64,000 nt of DNA from Streptomyces sp. NBC_01803 (GCF_035917415.1 NZ_CP109073.1:5450001-5514000), one strand, 5' to 3'. Shown: positions 17,345 through 29,774, counted from the first letter of the stretch. Notes: generated from the letters alone by a model not told the origin. Made by a program: numbers and translations.

Positions 17345-19605
17345 CCGCCGGCCGACCGCTCCGGCTCCCCGCCCTCCCGGCGGGGAGCCGGCGGCAGGGC
17401 CGGCGGAGCGGGCTCCCGGCGCCCCGGCAGCTCCCTGGGCGCCTGGGCCCCGGCGTGCGCGCCGCTTTCCCCGGGCCGGCGGCGCAGCGCGCGGGCCACG
17501 GCCCGGTCGGTGCTCAGCTGTTCGCCCTCGTGGACGCACTCCCCGAACCGCGCCCCGCCCAGCCGCCGCAGCAGATGCTGCCGGCAGGCGACGTGCGGCG
17601 CGTTGAACGCCTTCGAACCGAAGAGCTGCATCCCCACCGACTCCCACAGCTTGCCCGCCGCGCCCTGCAGCACGGCCGCCTCCGCCGGGTCGCCCTCGGT
17701 GGCCGTGATCCCCGCCAGCAGCTCCAGGGCCAGCACCGTGCCCACCAGATCCCGGAAGGCGTAGTTCACCGGCAGGGACTCCTCCAGCAGAGCCCGCGCG
17801 GTGCCCGTGTCACCCCGGCTCCAGGCCGCGAAGGCCAGCACGTACAGCGAGTAGGTCCGCGCCCAGCGCTCACCGTGCTCGTCGGCCACCTCCCTGGCCT
17901 CCTCGCACAGCGCCACGGCCCCCGGCAGGTCGCCCTGGAAGGCGATGGCCATGGCCAGCTGGGCCTGGCACATCAGCACGTCGCTGTTGAGCTCCCCGGC
18001 CTCCTCGAAACGGTCCAGCGCCGCCCGCAGCAGCCGCTCGGCCCGCTGCGTCTCGTCCTGGATCAGCGCCAGGCAGCCGGTGCGGTGCAGGCTGTACGCG
18101 GCGGCCCGCGCGTTGCCCGTGCGCTCCGCGCTCTCCTGGCACTCGTGCAGCGCCCGCACCGCCGTCTCCGGGTCGCCCTGGAGCACCGCGACATAGCCCG
18201 CCACCCACAGCGCCTTCAGGCGCGTCTCCGCGTGGTCGGTGCGCAGTTCGAGCGCCCGGTCCAGCCAGATCCGGCCCTCGCTCAGCCGCCCGCAGCCGAT
18301 CCAGCAGAACGCCATCGTGGCGGCCAGGTAGAGCCCGAGCCGCGCGTCCTCCGCGTCGCTCAGGGCGAAGTCGAGCGCGGCCCGCAGATTGGGCATCTCG
18401 TCGTCGATCCGCCGCGCCACCTGCGCCTGGCGTGGGCTGAACCACTCCAGCTCGCACCAGGTCACCAGCCCCGTGCACCAGTCCCGGTGCCGCCGCCGCA
18501 GCCGGTCCGTGTCGCCGGTCGCCGCCAGCCAGTCCGCGCCGTACGCCCGCAGTGTGTCGAGCATCCGGTACCGCACCCCGGACGCCGCGTCGTCGCGGCT
18601 CACCACCGACTGCGCGACCAACTCGGTGAGCACGTCGAGGACTTCCTCGGCCGGCAGATCGGGCCCCGAGCAGACGTACTCCGCGGCCTCCAGGTCGAAG
18701 TGCCCGGCGAAGACCGACAGCCGCGCCCACAGCAGCCGTTGCGCGGGCGTGCACAGCTCGTGGCTCCAGCCGATGGCCGTGCGCAGCGTCTGGTGGTGCG
18801 GCGGCGCGCCGCGGCTGCCGCCGATCAGGAGCCGGAACCGGTCGTCCAGCCGGTGCAGCGTCTGGTCCAGGGAGAGCGTGCGCAGCCGCCCCGCGGCCAG
18901 CTCCAGCGCCAGCGGGATGCCGTCGAGCCGGTGGCACAGGTCGGCGACGAGCCTGTGGTTCTTCTCGTCCAGCGTGAAGCCCGGCAGCACGGCGGCGGCC
19001 CGCTCGGCGAACAGCCAGGCGGCCTCGCTCAGCGGCGCCAGCGTGCTGGCCTCCCCGGAGCCGGGGGCCGGCGCGTCGAGCGGGGCCAGCGGGTAGAGCC
19101 GCTCACCCGCCACGCCGAGCGGGCAGCGCCCGGTGGCCAGCACCCGCAGTCCCGGCGCCGACCGCAGCAGCTCGTGCGCGAGCGCGGCCGACTGCTCCAC
19201 CAGGTGCTCGAAGCCGTCCAGCACCAGCAGCAACCGCCGCTGCGCCAGCCGCTCGACGAGCACCACGCGCGGCGGGCGGCCGGTGTGGTCGGTGAGGCCG
19301 AGCGCCTCCACCACGGCGTGTTCCAGGAGTTCGGGGTCGCGGACGGTGGCCAGCTCCACCAGCCAGACCCCGTCGGAGAAGCGTTCCTGCGCCTGCCGGG
19401 CGGCCTGGATCGCGCAGCGCGACTTCCCAACGCCCCCCACGCCGGTCACCGTGACCAGCCGGGACGTCGTCAACTCCCGCATCAGCGCGGCCACCTCGGT
19501 GTGCCGGCCGATGAACCTGGTGAGCTCCGCGGGAAGGTTGCCCCGCCGGCACCCCATCCCCGGAGTCTCCCGAGCCGGAGGCTCGGAGCCCTGAAAGCCT
19601 CGCAT
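17332..19605 (-). CDS. STAND/NB-ARC-type ATPase with TPR region, putative regulator lacking an HTH domain
   Basis: A 757-residue signal-transduction-type ATPase. Order: N-terminal [23 protein letters not shown] segment (23-45) typical of LuxR/AfsR-like ATPases, Walker A GVGGVGKS (55-62), Walker [11 protein letters not shown] (125-134), the STAND segment [16 protein letters not shown] equivalent ([13 protein letters not shown]), a winged-helix-like region ([11 protein letters not shown]), and a helical TPR-like array (about 390-690). The family usually ends in a LuxR HTH. Here the [26 protein letters not shown] segment that normally precedes it is followed only by an Arg/Pro/Gly-rich tail. The ATG at 19605 was chosen because a good -35/-10 pair places the transcription start almost on it (leaderless); ATG 19557 is the alternative. 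Target unknown. Confidence 0.82.
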   Translation of the reverse strand: MRGFQGSEPPARETPGMGCRRGNLPAELTRFIGRHTEVAALMRELTTSRLVTVTGVGGVGKSRCAIQAARQAQERFSDGVWLVELATVRDPELLEHAVVEALGLTDHTGRPPRVVLVERLAQRRLLLVLDGFEHLVEQSAALAHELLRSAPGLRVLATGRCPLGVAGERLYPLAPLDAPAPGSGEASTLAPLSEAAWLFAERAAAVLPGFTLDEKNHRLVADLCHRLDGIPLALELAAGRLRTLSLDQTLHRLDDRFRLLIGGSRGAPPHHQTLRTAIGWSHELCTPAQRLLWARLSVFAGHFDLEAAEYVCSGPDLPAEEVLDVLTELVAQSVVSRDDAASGVRYRMLDTLRAYGADWLAATGDTDRLRRRHRDWCTGLVTWCELEWFSPRQAQVARRIDDEMPNLRAALDFALSDAEDARLGLYLAATMAFCWIGCGRLSEGRIWLDRALELRTDHAETRLKALWVAGYVAVLQGDPETAVRALHECQESAERTGNARAAAYSLHRTGCLALIQDETQRAERLLRAALDRFEEAGELNSDVLMCQAQLAMAIAFQGDLPGAVALCEEAREVADEHGERWARTYSLYVLAFAAWSRGDTGTARALLEESLPVNYAFRDLVGTVLALELLAGITATEGDPAEAAVLQGAAGKLWESVGMQLFGSKAFNAPHVACRQHLLRRLGGARFGECVHEGEQLSTDRAVARALRRRPGESGAHAGAQAPRELPGRREPAPPALPPAPRREGGEPERSAGGQRA
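17361..17391 (+). terminator. rpsD terminator, inside the 3' end of the convergent gene
   Basis: CCGGCTCCCCGCC (17361-17373) and its exact complement (17379-17391) form a 13-bp perfect stem with a 5-nt loop, 16 bp after the rpsD stop. The same DNA encodes the last residues of the minus-strand ATPase protein, so one sequence serves as terminator and low-complexity coding tail. Confidence 0.8.
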
Positions 19606-19614
19606 GAGACACGC

Positions 19615-19644
19615 AGCGTACTCGGAGGTATGCAGAACGTACAA
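19615..19644 (-). promoter_or_regulatory. Putative promoter giving a leaderless ATPase-regulator mRNA
   Basis: On the minus strand TTGTAC (19644-19639) and TACGCT (19620-19615) are separated by 18 bp. The predicted start is at about 19606-19608, next to the ATG at 19605. No ribosome site precedes that ATG, consistent with a leaderless message, which is common in Streptomyces. Confidence 0.45.
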
Positions 19645-19815
19645 TTGTGGGCCGCCGCCCTTGGCAGGGACGCCGGAATGCGGTACGAGCGCGGGCGCCG
19701 GGCGCGATAAGGTCGGGATCTGCCGCCGCACGCGGAACGGGCCGCCAGCCCAGGCGAGCGGCGGCCGACCCGAAAGCTGTCCAGAAACAACCCGTCCGAG
19801 GGAAGCGGTGCGTTC

Positions 19816-20238
19816 GTGTCCGGTGGAGAAGTGGCCGGCCTGCTGGTGGCCGTCTTCTGGGCGATCCTGGTCTCGTTCCTCGCGGTGGCGCTGGTCCGGC
19901 TCGCCCAGACCCTGCGAGCGGCGACCAGGCTGCTGAACGGCGTGACCGAGCAGGCCGTTCCGCTGCTCGGCGAGGCGTCGCAGACCGTGCGCTCCGCGCA
20001 GACGCAGCTCGACCGGGTGGAGGCGATCGCCGTCGACGTCCAGGACGTCGCCGCCAACGCCTCGGCGCTGTCCGCCACCGTCGCCTCCACCTTCGGCGGG
20101 CCGCTGGTGAAGGTGGCCGCCTTCGGCTACGGAGTGCGCCGGGCCCTGCGCCGCCGCGGCGCCCCGCGGCCCGTCGAGCCTCCCGTCGTGGCCCGGCGGG
20201 TGCCTGCCGCCCGGCGCCGCCGGCCGGGAAAGGACTGA
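19816..20238 (+). CDS. DUF948 family membrane protein
   Basis: A 140-residue protein with one N-terminal TM helix (VAGLLVAVFWAILVSFLAVALVRLAQTL, about 6-33), then a heptad-like helical segment (RAATRLLNGVTEQAVPLLGEASQTVRSAQTQLDRVEAIAVDVQDVAANASAL) typical of DUF948, and a basic Arg/Pro tail. The family resembles methyl-accepting-protein-like coiled coils and has no known biochemical function. GTG start. The DUF6167 gene starts 6 bp after the stop and alaS directly after that, a constant trio in Streptomyces as I recall. Confidence 0.85.
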   Translation: MSGGEVAGLLVAVFWAILVSFLAVALVRLAQTLRAATRLLNGVTEQAVPLLGEASQTVRSAQTQLDRVEAIAVDVQDVAANASALSATVASTFGGPLVKVAAFGYGVRRALRRRGAPRPVEPPVVARRVPAARRRRPGKD

Positions 20239-20244
20239 TCCCCC

Positions 20245-20598
20245 GTGATCCGCCGCGCGTTCTGGTTCACCACCGGCGCCGCCGCCGGCGTCTGGGCCAC
20301 CACCAAGGTCCAGCGCACGCTGCGCCGCCTCACGCCCGAAAGCCTGGCCGCCCGGGCCGCGGACCGCGCCGTCGCGGCCGGCCACCGGGCCCGGGAGTTC
20401 GCCCTCGATGTCCGGGCCGGGATGGCCCAGCGGGAGGACGAGCTCAACGAGGCCCTGGGCGTCGGCCCCGAAGAGCCCGGCCACGACGGCCGGACGCTGC
20501 CCCCGCCGGCCCGACGCGCCCAGCTCGGCCGGGCCCCCGACATCACCGCGGCCCCCGGACACCGGGCCGCCGCTGAGTACGGAAAAGAGGACCGCTGA
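20245..20598 (+). CDS. DUF6167 family small protein
   Basis: A 117-residue protein beginning [38 protein letters not shown]. The N-terminus has a short Gly/Ala-rich hydrophobic stretch that could be a membrane anchor. An amphipathic helix follows, then a Pro/Ala-rich tail. It matches what I remember of DUF6167, an actinobacterial family of unknown function always near alaS. GTG start, 6 bp after the DUF948 stop. The stop overlaps the alaS ATG by 1 bp (TGATG), so tight coupling is likely. Confidence 0.8.
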   Translation: MIRRAFWFTTGAAAGVWATTKVQRTLRRLTPESLAARAADRAVAAGHRAREFALDVRAGMAQREDELNEALGVGPEEPGHDGRTLPPPARRAQLGRAPDITAAPGHRAAAEYGKEDR

Positions 20599-23267
20599 TG
20601 GAGTCGGCTGAAATCCGCCGTCGCTGGCTGAGCTTCTTCGAGAAGCGCGGGCACACCGTCGTGCCGTCGGCGTCGCTGATCGCGGACGACCCGACACTGC
20701 TGCTGGTCCCCGCGGGCATGGTGCCGTTCAAGCCGTACTTCCTGGGCGAGGCCACCCCGCCCCACCCGCGCGCGGTCAGCGTGCAGAAGTGCGTGCGCAC
20801 GCCGGACATCGAGGAGGTCGGCAAGACCACCCGGCACGGCACCTTCTTCCAGATGTGCGGCAACTTCTCGTTCGGCGACTACTTCAAGGAAGGCGCCATC
20901 CGCTACGCCTGGGAGCTGCTGACCACCCCGGTGGGCGACGGCGGTTACGGCCTGGACCCCGAGCGGCTGTGGATCACCGTCTACGAGCAGGACGACGAGG
21001 CCGAGCGGATCTGGCGCGACGTCATCGGTGTCCCCGCCGAGCGCGTCCAGCGCCTGGGCATGGGCCCCAACTTCTGGTCCATGGGCGTCCCCGGCCCCTG
21101 CGGCCCCTGCTCCGAGATCAACTACGACCGCGGCCCGGAGTTCGGCCCCGAGGGCGGCCCCGCGGTCAACGACGAGCGGTACGTGGAGCTCTGGAACCTG
21201 GTCTTCATGCAGTACGAGCGCGGGCCGGGCGAGGGCAAGGAGGACTTCCCGATCCTCGGGGACCTGCCGGCCAAGAACATCGACACCGGTCTCGGCCTGG
21301 AGCGCCTGGCGATGATCCTCCAGGGCGTGCGCAACATGTACGAGACGGACGCCCTGCGCGTCGTCATCGACAAGGCGGGCGAACTGACCGGCGTGGCCTA
21401 CGGCGCCGGCGAGGACTCCGACGTGTCGCTGCGCGTGGTCGCCGACCACATGCGCACCTCCGTGATGCTCATCGGTGACGGCGTCACCCCGGGCAACGAG
21501 GGCCGCGGGTATGTGCTGCGCCGCATCATGCGCCGCGCCATCCGGAACATGCGCATCCTCGGCGCCACCGAGCCCGTCGTCGGGGAGCTGGTCGACGTGG
21601 TCCTCGGCGCGATGGGTCAGCATTACCCGGAACTGCTGACCGAGCGCAAGCGCATCGAGACGGTCGCGCGGGCCGAGGAGGCCGCGTTCCTGAAGACGCT
21701 GAAGGCCGGCACCAACATCTTCGACTCCGCCGTCACCGAGACCAGGACGGCGGGTGGCACGGTCCTGCCGGGCGACAAGGCGTTCCTGCTGCACGACACC
21801 TGGGGCTTCCCGATCGACCTGACCCTGGAGATGGCCGCCGAGCAGGGCCTGTCGGTGGACGAGACGGGCTTCCGGCGTCTGATGAAGGAGCAGCGGGACC
21901 GCGCCAAGGCCGACGCCCGCGTCAAGAAGCAGGGGCACGCCGACCTGTCCGCCTACCGCGAGGTCGCGGACGCCGCCGGCGCGTCGGAGTTCATCGGCTA
22001 CTCCGCGACGGCCGGCGAGGCCACCGTCGTCGGGCTGCTGGTCGACGGCGTCTCCTCGCCCGCCGCCGAGGAGGGCGACGAGGTGGAGGTCGTGCTCGAC
22101 CGCACCCCCTTCTACGCCGAGGGCGGCGGCCAGCTCGCCGACACCGGGCGCCTGCGGCTGGACTCCGGCGCCCTCGTGGAGATCCGCGACGTCCAGCAGC
22201 CGGTCCCCGGCGTCATCGTCCACAAGGGTGAAGTCCTGGTCGGCGAGGTGACGCTCGGCGCGGGCGTCCAGAGCCAGATCGACATCCAGCGCCGCCGGGC
22301 CATCGCCCGCGCCCACAGCGCCACCCACCTGACGCACCAGGCGCTGCGCGACGCCCTGGGCCCGACCGCCGCGCAGGCCGGCTCGGAGAACTCGCCGGGC
22401 CGCTTCCGCTTCGACTTCGGCTCCCCGGCCGCCGTGCCCGGCAGCGTCCTCGCGGACGTCGAGCAGAAGATCAACGAGGTGCTGGCCCGTGAACTCGACG
22501 TCACCGCCGAGGTGATGTCGATGGACGAGGCCAGGAAGCAGGGCGCCATCGCCGAGTTCGGCGAGAAGTACGGCGACCGAGTGCGCGTGGTCACCATCGG
22601 GGACTACTCCAAGGAGCTGTGCGGCGGCACCCACGTGCACAACACCGCCCAGCTCGGTTTGGTCAAGCTGCTCGGCGAGTCGTCCATCGGCTCCGGCGTG
22701 CGCCGGGTGGAGGCCCTGGTCGGTGTGGACGCCTACCGCTTCCTGGCCCGCGAGCACACGGTCGTCGCCCAGCTCACCGAGCTGGTCAAGGGGCGCCCGG
22801 AGGAGCTGCCCGAGCGGGTCTCCGGGATGCTGGGCCGGCTGAAGGACGCCGAGAAGGAGATCGAACGCTTCCGCGCCGAGAAGGTGCTGGCCGCCGCCGG
22901 CGGCCTGGCGGCCGGCGCCCGCGACATCGGCGGGGTGGCCCTGGCCGCCGGGCGGGTGCCGGACGGCACGACGGCCGACGACCTGCGCCGGCTGGTGCTG
23001 GACGTGCGAGGCCGCTTCCCCGGCGAACGGCCTGCCGTGGTCGCCCTGTTCACCGTCGTGAACGGGCGTCCGCTGACCGTTGTCGCCACCAACGACGCCG
23101 CCCGCGGGCGCGGTCTCGCCGCCGGTGACCTGGTGCGCACCGCCGCCAAGACCCTTGGCGGCGGCGGGGGCGGCAAGCCCGACGTGGCCCAGGGCGGCGG
23201 CCAGCACCCGGCCGCCATCGACGAGGCGCTGGCCGCCATCGAGCGCCAGGTCGCGGGCGCCGCCTGA
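20598..23267 (+). CDS. alaS: Alanyl-tRNA synthetase
   Basis: Class II synthetase charging tRNA-Ala, with a cis-editing domain for Ser/Gly misacylation. The 889-residue product starts [20 protein letters not shown] and contains [36 protein letters not shown] and GLGLERLAM in the catalytic core, editing-site [11 protein letters not shown] (about 572) with the partner CGGTHVHN (about 675), and the C-terminal coiled coil and Gly-rich C-Ala domain ([15 protein letters not shown]). Its length matches the family. It is translationally coupled on both sides: 1-bp overlaps with the DUF6167 gene and with ruvX. Confidence 0.98.
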   Translation: MESAEIRRRWLSFFEKRGHTVVPSASLIADDPTLLLVPAGMVPFKPYFLGEATPPHPRAVSVQKCVRTPDIEEVGKTTRHGTFFQMCGNFSFGDYFKEGAIRYAWELLTTPVGDGGYGLDPERLWITVYEQDDEAERIWRDVIGVPAERVQRLGMGPNFWSMGVPGPCGPCSEINYDRGPEFGPEGGPAVNDERYVELWNLVFMQYERGPGEGKEDFPILGDLPAKNIDTGLGLERLAMILQGVRNMYETDALRVVIDKAGELTGVAYGAGEDSDVSLRVVADHMRTSVMLIGDGVTPGNEGRGYVLRRIMRRAIRNMRILGATEPVVGELVDVVLGAMGQHYPELLTERKRIETVARAEEAAFLKTLKAGTNIFDSAVTETRTAGGTVLPGDKAFLLHDTWGFPIDLTLEMAAEQGLSVDETGFRRLMKEQRDRAKADARVKKQGHADLSAYREVADAAGASEFIGYSATAGEATVVGLLVDGVSSPAAEEGDEVEVVLDRTPFYAEGGGQLADTGRLRLDSGALVEIRDVQQPVPGVIVHKGEVLVGEVTLGAGVQSQIDIQRRRAIARAHSATHLTHQALRDALGPTAAQAGSENSPGRFRFDFGSPAAVPGSVLADVEQKINEVLARELDVTAEVMSMDEARKQGAIAEFGEKYGDRVRVVTIGDYSKELCGGTHVHNTAQLGLVKLLGESSIGSGVRRVEALVGVDAYRFLAREHTVVAQLTELVKGRPEELPERVSGMLGRLKDAEKEIERFRAEKVLAAAGGLAAGARDIGGVALAAGRVPDGTTADDLRRLVLDVRGRFPGERPAVVALFTVVNGRPLTVVATNDAARGRGLAAGDLVRTAAKTLGGGGGGKPDVAQGGGQHPAAIDEALAAIERQVAGAA

Positions 23268-23731
23268 TGCGGCGCGGCAGACGGCTCGGCGTGGACGTCG
23301 GGGAGGCCCGGATCGGAGTCGCGAGCAGCGATCCCGACGGGCTGCTCGCCACGCCGGTGGAGACGGTGCCCGGCCGGGACGCCCCGGCCGCGCAGCGGCG
23401 GCTGGCCGAGCTGGTCGCCGAGTACGAGCCGATCGAGGTCGTGGTCGGCCTCCCGCGCTCGCTGAACGGCGGCGAGGGACCGGCCGCGGCCCGGGTGCGG
23501 GCGTTCGCCGAACAGACCGCCCGCCGGATCGCGCCCGTCCCGGTGCGGCTGGTGGACGAGCGGCTGAGCACGGTCACCGCCACCCGGGGCATGCGCGCCT
23601 CGGGCGTCAAGGAGAAGAAGGGCAGGGCCCGGATCGACCAGGCCGCCGCCGTCGTCATCCTGCAGAGCGCCCTGGAGACCGAGCGGAGCGCGGGCCGTCC
23701 CCCCGGGCAGTGCGTCGAAGTGGTTGTCTGA
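23267..23731 (+). CDS. ruvX: Putative pre-16S rRNA nuclease / Holliday junction resolvase-like YqgF
   Basis: RNase H-fold protein required for 5' maturation of 16S rRNA in E. coli (YqgF) and earlier annotated as RuvX. The 154-residue product begins [22 protein letters not shown] with the first catalytic Asp in GVDVGEARIG, then VVVGLPRSLNGGEG, VRLVDERLSTVTA and the late KGRARIDQAAAVVILQSAL carrying the last Asp. It overlaps alaS by 1 bp, the widespread alaS-ruvX-mltG-aroE order. Confidence 0.94.
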   Translation: MRRGRRLGVDVGEARIGVASSDPDGLLATPVETVPGRDAPAAQRRLAELVAEYEPIEVVVGLPRSLNGGEGPAAARVRAFAEQTARRIAPVPVRLVDERLSTVTATRGMRASGVKEKKGRARIDQAAAVVILQSALETERSAGRPPGQCVEVVV

Positions 23732-23813
23732 TCGCGGTACGGTAACGTTCGCGCGGAAGGGCGGCCGTGGGGTCCGGGGGAAGCGGCCGCCGCCTTGCGT
23801 CACAAGGGGATCG

Positions 23814-25445
23814 ATGACTGACTATGGCCGGGGTCCCGGCTCCGAACCGTGGTACCCCGACGATCCGCTCTACGGGGATCAGGAGTGGTCCGGCGGGTAC
23901 GACGGCACGGTCACGCCGCAGGGACAGCCCGGCTCCTGGGATCAGTACGGCGGGCAGCAGGAGCAGCACTACCCCCCTCAGCAGCAGCCGCGGCAGCCGT
24001 ACTACCCGGACCAGTACCCCGAGCAGCAGTACCCGCAGCAGCAGTACCCGCAGCAGGGCGGCTGGGACGCCAACGGCCAGTACTACGGCGCCGACCCCTA
24101 CCAGCAGCAGCACCAGCCGTCCGGGCAGTACGCCACCGGACAGCAGTACCAGGACCCCTACGCCACCCAGCAGCACCAGCAGTACGCGCCGTCCCCCGAG
24201 CCCCCTCAGCAGCACCAGCCGCGGCAGCCGTCCCGCTCCGGCGCGCCGCACCAGGAACCCGGGCCGGACCCGGAGACGGGCTGGGACCCCGGCCCCGACC
24301 AGGGCGTGCGGGACTTCTTCCACCGCGACGAGTACGACGACGACCCCGGGGACGAGCCGCCCCGGCGCTCCGGACGGCGCGGCGACCGGCCCAAACGGCG
24401 GCGCGGCGGCCTCGGCTGCCTGGCCGCGGCGGTCCTCGTGGTCGGCGGCGTCGGCGGTATCGGCTTCTACGGGTATGCGTTCTACCAGGACCGGTTCGGC
24501 CCGGCTCCCGACTTCGCGGGCGACGGCACCGGCGAGATCCAGGTGGAGATCCCTTCCGGCTCCTCGGTCTCCCAGATCGGCAACATCCTCAAGGAACTGG
24601 GCGTCGTCAAGAGCCACGACGCCTTCGTCGCGGCGGCCGGGGCGGACGGCCAGAGCATCCAAGCCGGCGTCTACGTCCTCCGCGGGCAGATGTCCGCCGA
24701 AGCGGCCGTCGAGCTGCTCCTCGACCCGTCCGCCGTCAGCGCGCTCACCATTCCGGAGGGCCTGCGCGCCACCCAGGTCTACGCCACCATCGACACGTAC
24801 CTGGGCCTGGCGGAGGGCGCCACCGAGGAGGTGGCGGGAAGCGCCGACATCGGCCTGCCGGAGTGGGCCGAGGGCGACCCGGAGGGCTTCCTCTTCCCCA
24901 CCCGCTACGACATCGCCTCGGACACCGCGCCCGAGGACGTGCTGACGCAGATGGTGGACCGCGCGGAATCGGAGTTCGACGAGATCGGGCTGGAGGAGGA
25001 GGCCGCGCGGCTGGGCCGGTCGCCCCGCGAGGTCCTCGTCATCGCCTCCCTCATCCAGGCCGAGGCCCAGGCGGACGAGGAGTTCGGCAAGGTGTCCCGG
25101 GTGATCCACAACCGGCTGGACATCGACATGATGCTCCAGTTCGACTCCACCATCAATTACGCGATGGGCCGCTCCACGCTGGACACCTCCATCGCGGACA
25201 CCCAGGTGGACTCCCCCTACAACACCTACCGCGAGTACGGCCTGCCGCCCGGCCCGATCGACAACCCCGGGCACCAGGCCATCGAGGCGGCGCTGAACCC
25301 GACCGACGGCGACTGGCTCTACTTCGTGACCGTCCGGCCGGGCGACACCCGTTTCACCGCCGACTCCGACGAACACGACCGGAACGTCGCGGACTTCAAC
25401 GCGGCCCAGGAGGAGGCGCGCGAGGAAGAGGGAGGCGACGGCTGA
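23814..25445 (+). CDS. mltG: Endolytic murein transglycosylase MltG with Gln/Tyr/Pro-rich cytoplasmic N-terminus
   Basis: MltG cleaves nascent glycan strands in the peptidoglycan layer. The 543-residue product has a 190-residue cytoplasmic N-terminus dominated by Gln, Tyr, Pro and Asp (repeats such as QQYPQQQYPQQ), a single TM helix (about 199-222, LGCLAAAVLVVGGVGGIGFYGYAF), then a LysM-like region and the catalytic YceG domain. The motif IASLIQAEAQ carries the likely catalytic Glu, followed by VSRVIHNRLDIDMMLQFDSTINYAMG and DSPYNTYREYGLPPGPIDNPG. ATG at 23814 preceded by AAGGGGA. It overlaps aroE by 1 bp. The N-terminal extension is characteristic of actinobacteria but compositionally extreme. 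Confidence 0.94.
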   Translation: MTDYGRGPGSEPWYPDDPLYGDQEWSGGYDGTVTPQGQPGSWDQYGGQQEQHYPPQQQPRQPYYPDQYPEQQYPQQQYPQQGGWDANGQYYGADPYQQQHQPSGQYATGQQYQDPYATQQHQQYAPSPEPPQQHQPRQPSRSGAPHQEPGPDPETGWDPGPDQGVRDFFHRDEYDDDPGDEPPRRSGRRGDRPKRRRGGLGCLAAAVLVVGGVGGIGFYGYAFYQDRFGPAPDFAGDGTGEIQVEIPSGSSVSQIGNILKELGVVKSHDAFVAAAGADGQSIQAGVYVLRGQMSAEAAVELLLDPSAVSALTIPEGLRATQVYATIDTYLGLAEGATEEVAGSADIGLPEWAEGDPEGFLFPTRYDIASDTAPEDVLTQMVDRAESEFDEIGLEEEAARLGRSPREVLVIASLIQAEAQADEEFGKVSRVIHNRLDIDMMLQFDSTINYAMGRSTLDTSIADTQVDSPYNTYREYGLPPGPIDNPGHQAIEAALNPTDGDWLYFVTVRPGDTRFTADSDEHDRNVADFNAAQEEAREEEGGDG

Positions 25446-26281
25446 TGCCCGCCCCGTCGGCCGTCCGTCGGGCGGCGGTGCTCGGCTCACCCATCGCGCA
25501 CTCGCTCTCCCCGGCGCTGCACCGGGCCGCGTACCGGGCGATGGGGCTGGACGACTGGTCCTACGGCCGGTTCGAGGTGGACGAGACGGCGCTGCCCGGC
25601 TTCATCGCCGGGCTGGGCGCGGACTGGGCCGGCCTCTCCCTCACCATGCCGCTCAAGCGAGCGATCATCCCGCTGCTGGACGAGGTCAGCGCGACGGCCG
25701 CGGCCGTGGAGGCCGTCAACACCGTCGTCTTCGCGCCCGACGGCCGTCGCCTCGGGGACAACACTGATATTCCGGGCATGGTGGCGGCGCTGCGCGAGCG
25801 CGGCGTGACCCGCGTGCCCGCCGCCGCCGTCCTCGGTGCCGGTGCGACCGCCTCCTCGGCCCTGGCCGCCCTCGCCCAGCTCTGCGACGGCGAGGTCACC
25901 GCCTACGTCAGGAGCCCGGCGCGCGCCGCCGAGATGCGCGGCTGGGGCGAACGGCTCGGGGTGGCCCTCCGCACCGAGGACTGGTCACTGGCCCACCGGG
26001 CGTCGGCCGCGCCGCTGGTGGTCGCGACCACCCCGGCCGGGACCACCGACGCGCTGGCGGCGGCCGTTCCCCGCACGCCCGGCATCCTCTTCGACGTGCT
26101 GTACGACCCGTGGCCCACCGCCCTGGCGGCAGCCTGGTCCGGACGCGGCGGCGAGGTCGTCGGGGGCCTGGACCTCCTGGTCCATCAGGCGGTCCTGCAG
26201 GTCGAGGCGATGACGGGCCTCGCCCCCGCCCCGCTGAAGGAGATGCGCGAAGCGGGGCTGGCGGCCCTGGCCGCGCGCTGA
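25445..26281 (+). CDS. aroE: Shikimate dehydrogenase
   Basis: NADPH-dependent reduction of 3-dehydroshikimate to shikimate. The 278-residue product has the shikimate-binding segment GSPIAHSLSPALH (14-26), TMPLK with the catalytic Lys at about 71, VNTVV (Asn 92), DNTDIPG (Asp 108), and the nucleotide-binding loop VLGAGATASSALAAL. The loop is GAGATA rather than the canonical GAGGAS/A, a variant I associate with actinobacterial AroE. The ATG overlaps the mltG stop (TGATG). First of five shikimate genes in the window. Confidence 0.94.
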   Translation: MPAPSAVRRAAVLGSPIAHSLSPALHRAAYRAMGLDDWSYGRFEVDETALPGFIAGLGADWAGLSLTMPLKRAIIPLLDEVSATAAAVEAVNTVVFAPDGRRLGDNTDIPGMVAALRERGVTRVPAAAVLGAGATASSALAALAQLCDGEVTAYVRSPARAAEMRGWGERLGVALRTEDWSLAHRASAAPLVVATTPAGTTDALAAAVPRTPGILFDVLYDPWPTALAAAWSGRGGEVVGGLDLLVHQAVLQVEAMTGLAPAPLKEMREAGLAALAAR

Positions 26282-26403
26282 CCGCGCGGCCGGTTCCGCC
26301 GGGGTTCCGCTGTCTCGCAGGTCAGACGGCCTGGGGAAGGCCGGTGCGGACATGGCAGGATCGGGTATGACACCGCACGGTCGAACAATCGCGAGGAGCA
26401 CCC

Positions 26404-27588
26404 TTGAGCAGGCTGCGCTGGCTGACGGCGGGGGAGTCGCACGGCCCCGCACTCGTGGCGACGCTGGAAGGAATGCCCGCCGGGGTGCCGGTCACCACGG
26501 ACCTGGTGGCGGACGCGCTGGCCCGCCGCCGTCTCGGCTACGGCCGGGGGGCGCGGATGAAGTTCGAACGCGACGAGGTCACGTTCCTTGGTGGCGTCCG
26601 GCACGGCCTGACCATGGGCTCCCCGGTGGCGATCATGGTGGGGAACACCGAGTGGCCCAAGTGGGAGCAGGTCATGGCGGCCGACCCGGTGGACCCCGAG
26701 GTGCTCGCGAGTCTCGCCCGCAACGCCCCGCTGACCCGTCCGCGCCCCGGTCACGCGGACCTGGCCGGCATGCAGAAGTACGGCGTGGACGACGCCCGGC
26801 CCATCCTGGAGCGCGCCTCCGCCCGCGAGACCGCCGCCCGGGTCGCGCTCGGCGCGGTCGCCCGGTCCTACCTGAAGGAAACGGCCGGGATCGAGATCGT
26901 CTCCCACGTGGTGGAGCTCGGCGGCGCCCGCGCACCCCACGGCATGTACCCGAGCCCCGGTGACACCGAGCGGCTGGACGCCCACCCGGTGCGCTGCCTG
27001 GACCCGGAGGCCGGTGACGCGATGGTCGCGGAGATCGACCAGGCACACAAGGACGGCGACACCCTCGGGGGCGTGGTCGAGGTGCTGGCCCACGGCGTGC
27101 CCGTCGGCCTCGGCTCGCACGTCCACTGGGACCGGCGGCTGGACGCTCGGCTGGCCGCGGCGCTGATGGGCATCCAGGCGATCAAGGGCGTCGAGGTCGG
27201 GGACGGCTTCGAGCTCGCCCGGGTCCCCGGCTCCCAGGCGCACGACGAGATCGTCCCGACCCCGGACGGCATCCGGCGGGCCTCGGGCCGCTCCGGCGGC
27301 ACCGAGGGCGGCCTCAGCACGGGCGAGCTGCTGCGCGTGCGCGCCGCGATGAAGCCCATCGCCACCGTGCCGCGCGCCCTTGCCACCGTGGACGTGGTCA
27401 CCGGCGAGGAGGCGCGCGCGCACCACCAGCGCTCCGACGTCTGCGCGGTCCCGGCGGCCGGGATCGTGGCCGAGGCGATGGTCGCCCTGGTGCTGGCGGA
27501 CGCGGTGGCCGAGAAGTTCGCCGGCGACCACGTGACCGAGACCCGCCGCAACGTCACCGGCTTCCTCGACCACCTGGCGGTCCGGTGA
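26404..27588 (+). CDS. aroC: Chorismate synthase
   Basis: Last step of the shikimate pathway: EPSP to chorismate with reduced FMN. The 394-residue product begins [19 protein letters not shown] with family signature GESHGPAL (10-17) and contains [36 protein letters not shown] and the C-terminal [25 protein letters not shown]. The start is a TTG at 26404 supported by GAGGAG about 6 nt upstream. There is no nearby in-frame ATG or GTG that keeps the conserved N-terminus. A 122-bp gap before it probably contains its own promoter. Confidence 0.96.
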   Translation: MSRLRWLTAGESHGPALVATLEGMPAGVPVTTDLVADALARRRLGYGRGARMKFERDEVTFLGGVRHGLTMGSPVAIMVGNTEWPKWEQVMAADPVDPEVLASLARNAPLTRPRPGHADLAGMQKYGVDDARPILERASARETAARVALGAVARSYLKETAGIEIVSHVVELGGARAPHGMYPSPGDTERLDAHPVRCLDPEAGDAMVAEIDQAHKDGDTLGGVVEVLAHGVPVGLGSHVHWDRRLDARLAAALMGIQAIKGVEVGDGFELARVPGSQAHDEIVPTPDGIRRASGRSGGTEGGLSTGELLRVRAAMKPIATVPRALATVDVVTGEEARAHHQRSDVCAVPAAGIVAEAMVALVLADAVAEKFAGDHVTETRRNVTGFLDHLAVR

Positions 27589-27663
27589 GCGCCCACCGCC
27601 GGGCCGCCGGGGGACGCCCGGCGGAGACGCGCCGGTCGCGCCCGGCGGTCGGCCGTGACGTGA

Positions 27664-29774
<2,111 letters not shown>

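Noticed and set aside
19630..19710. A 26-codon plus-strand reading frame (MQNVQLWAAALG...) upstream of the DUF948 gene
   Set aside because: GGAGG is only 1-2 nt from the ATG, too close for initiation, and the stretch is better explained as the minus-strand ATPase promoter.
24024..24060. CRISPR-like or microsatellite repeat (CAGCAGTACCCG)
   Set aside because: It is an in-frame coding repeat for QQYP in MltG, with no spacer-repeat structure.
27604..27624. CCGCCGGG/CCCGGCGG hairpin between aroC and aroK as a terminator
   Set aside because: Only 8 bp in very GC-rich DNA with no T-tract and genes of one pathway on both sides; an incidental stem or weak attenuator cannot be told apart.
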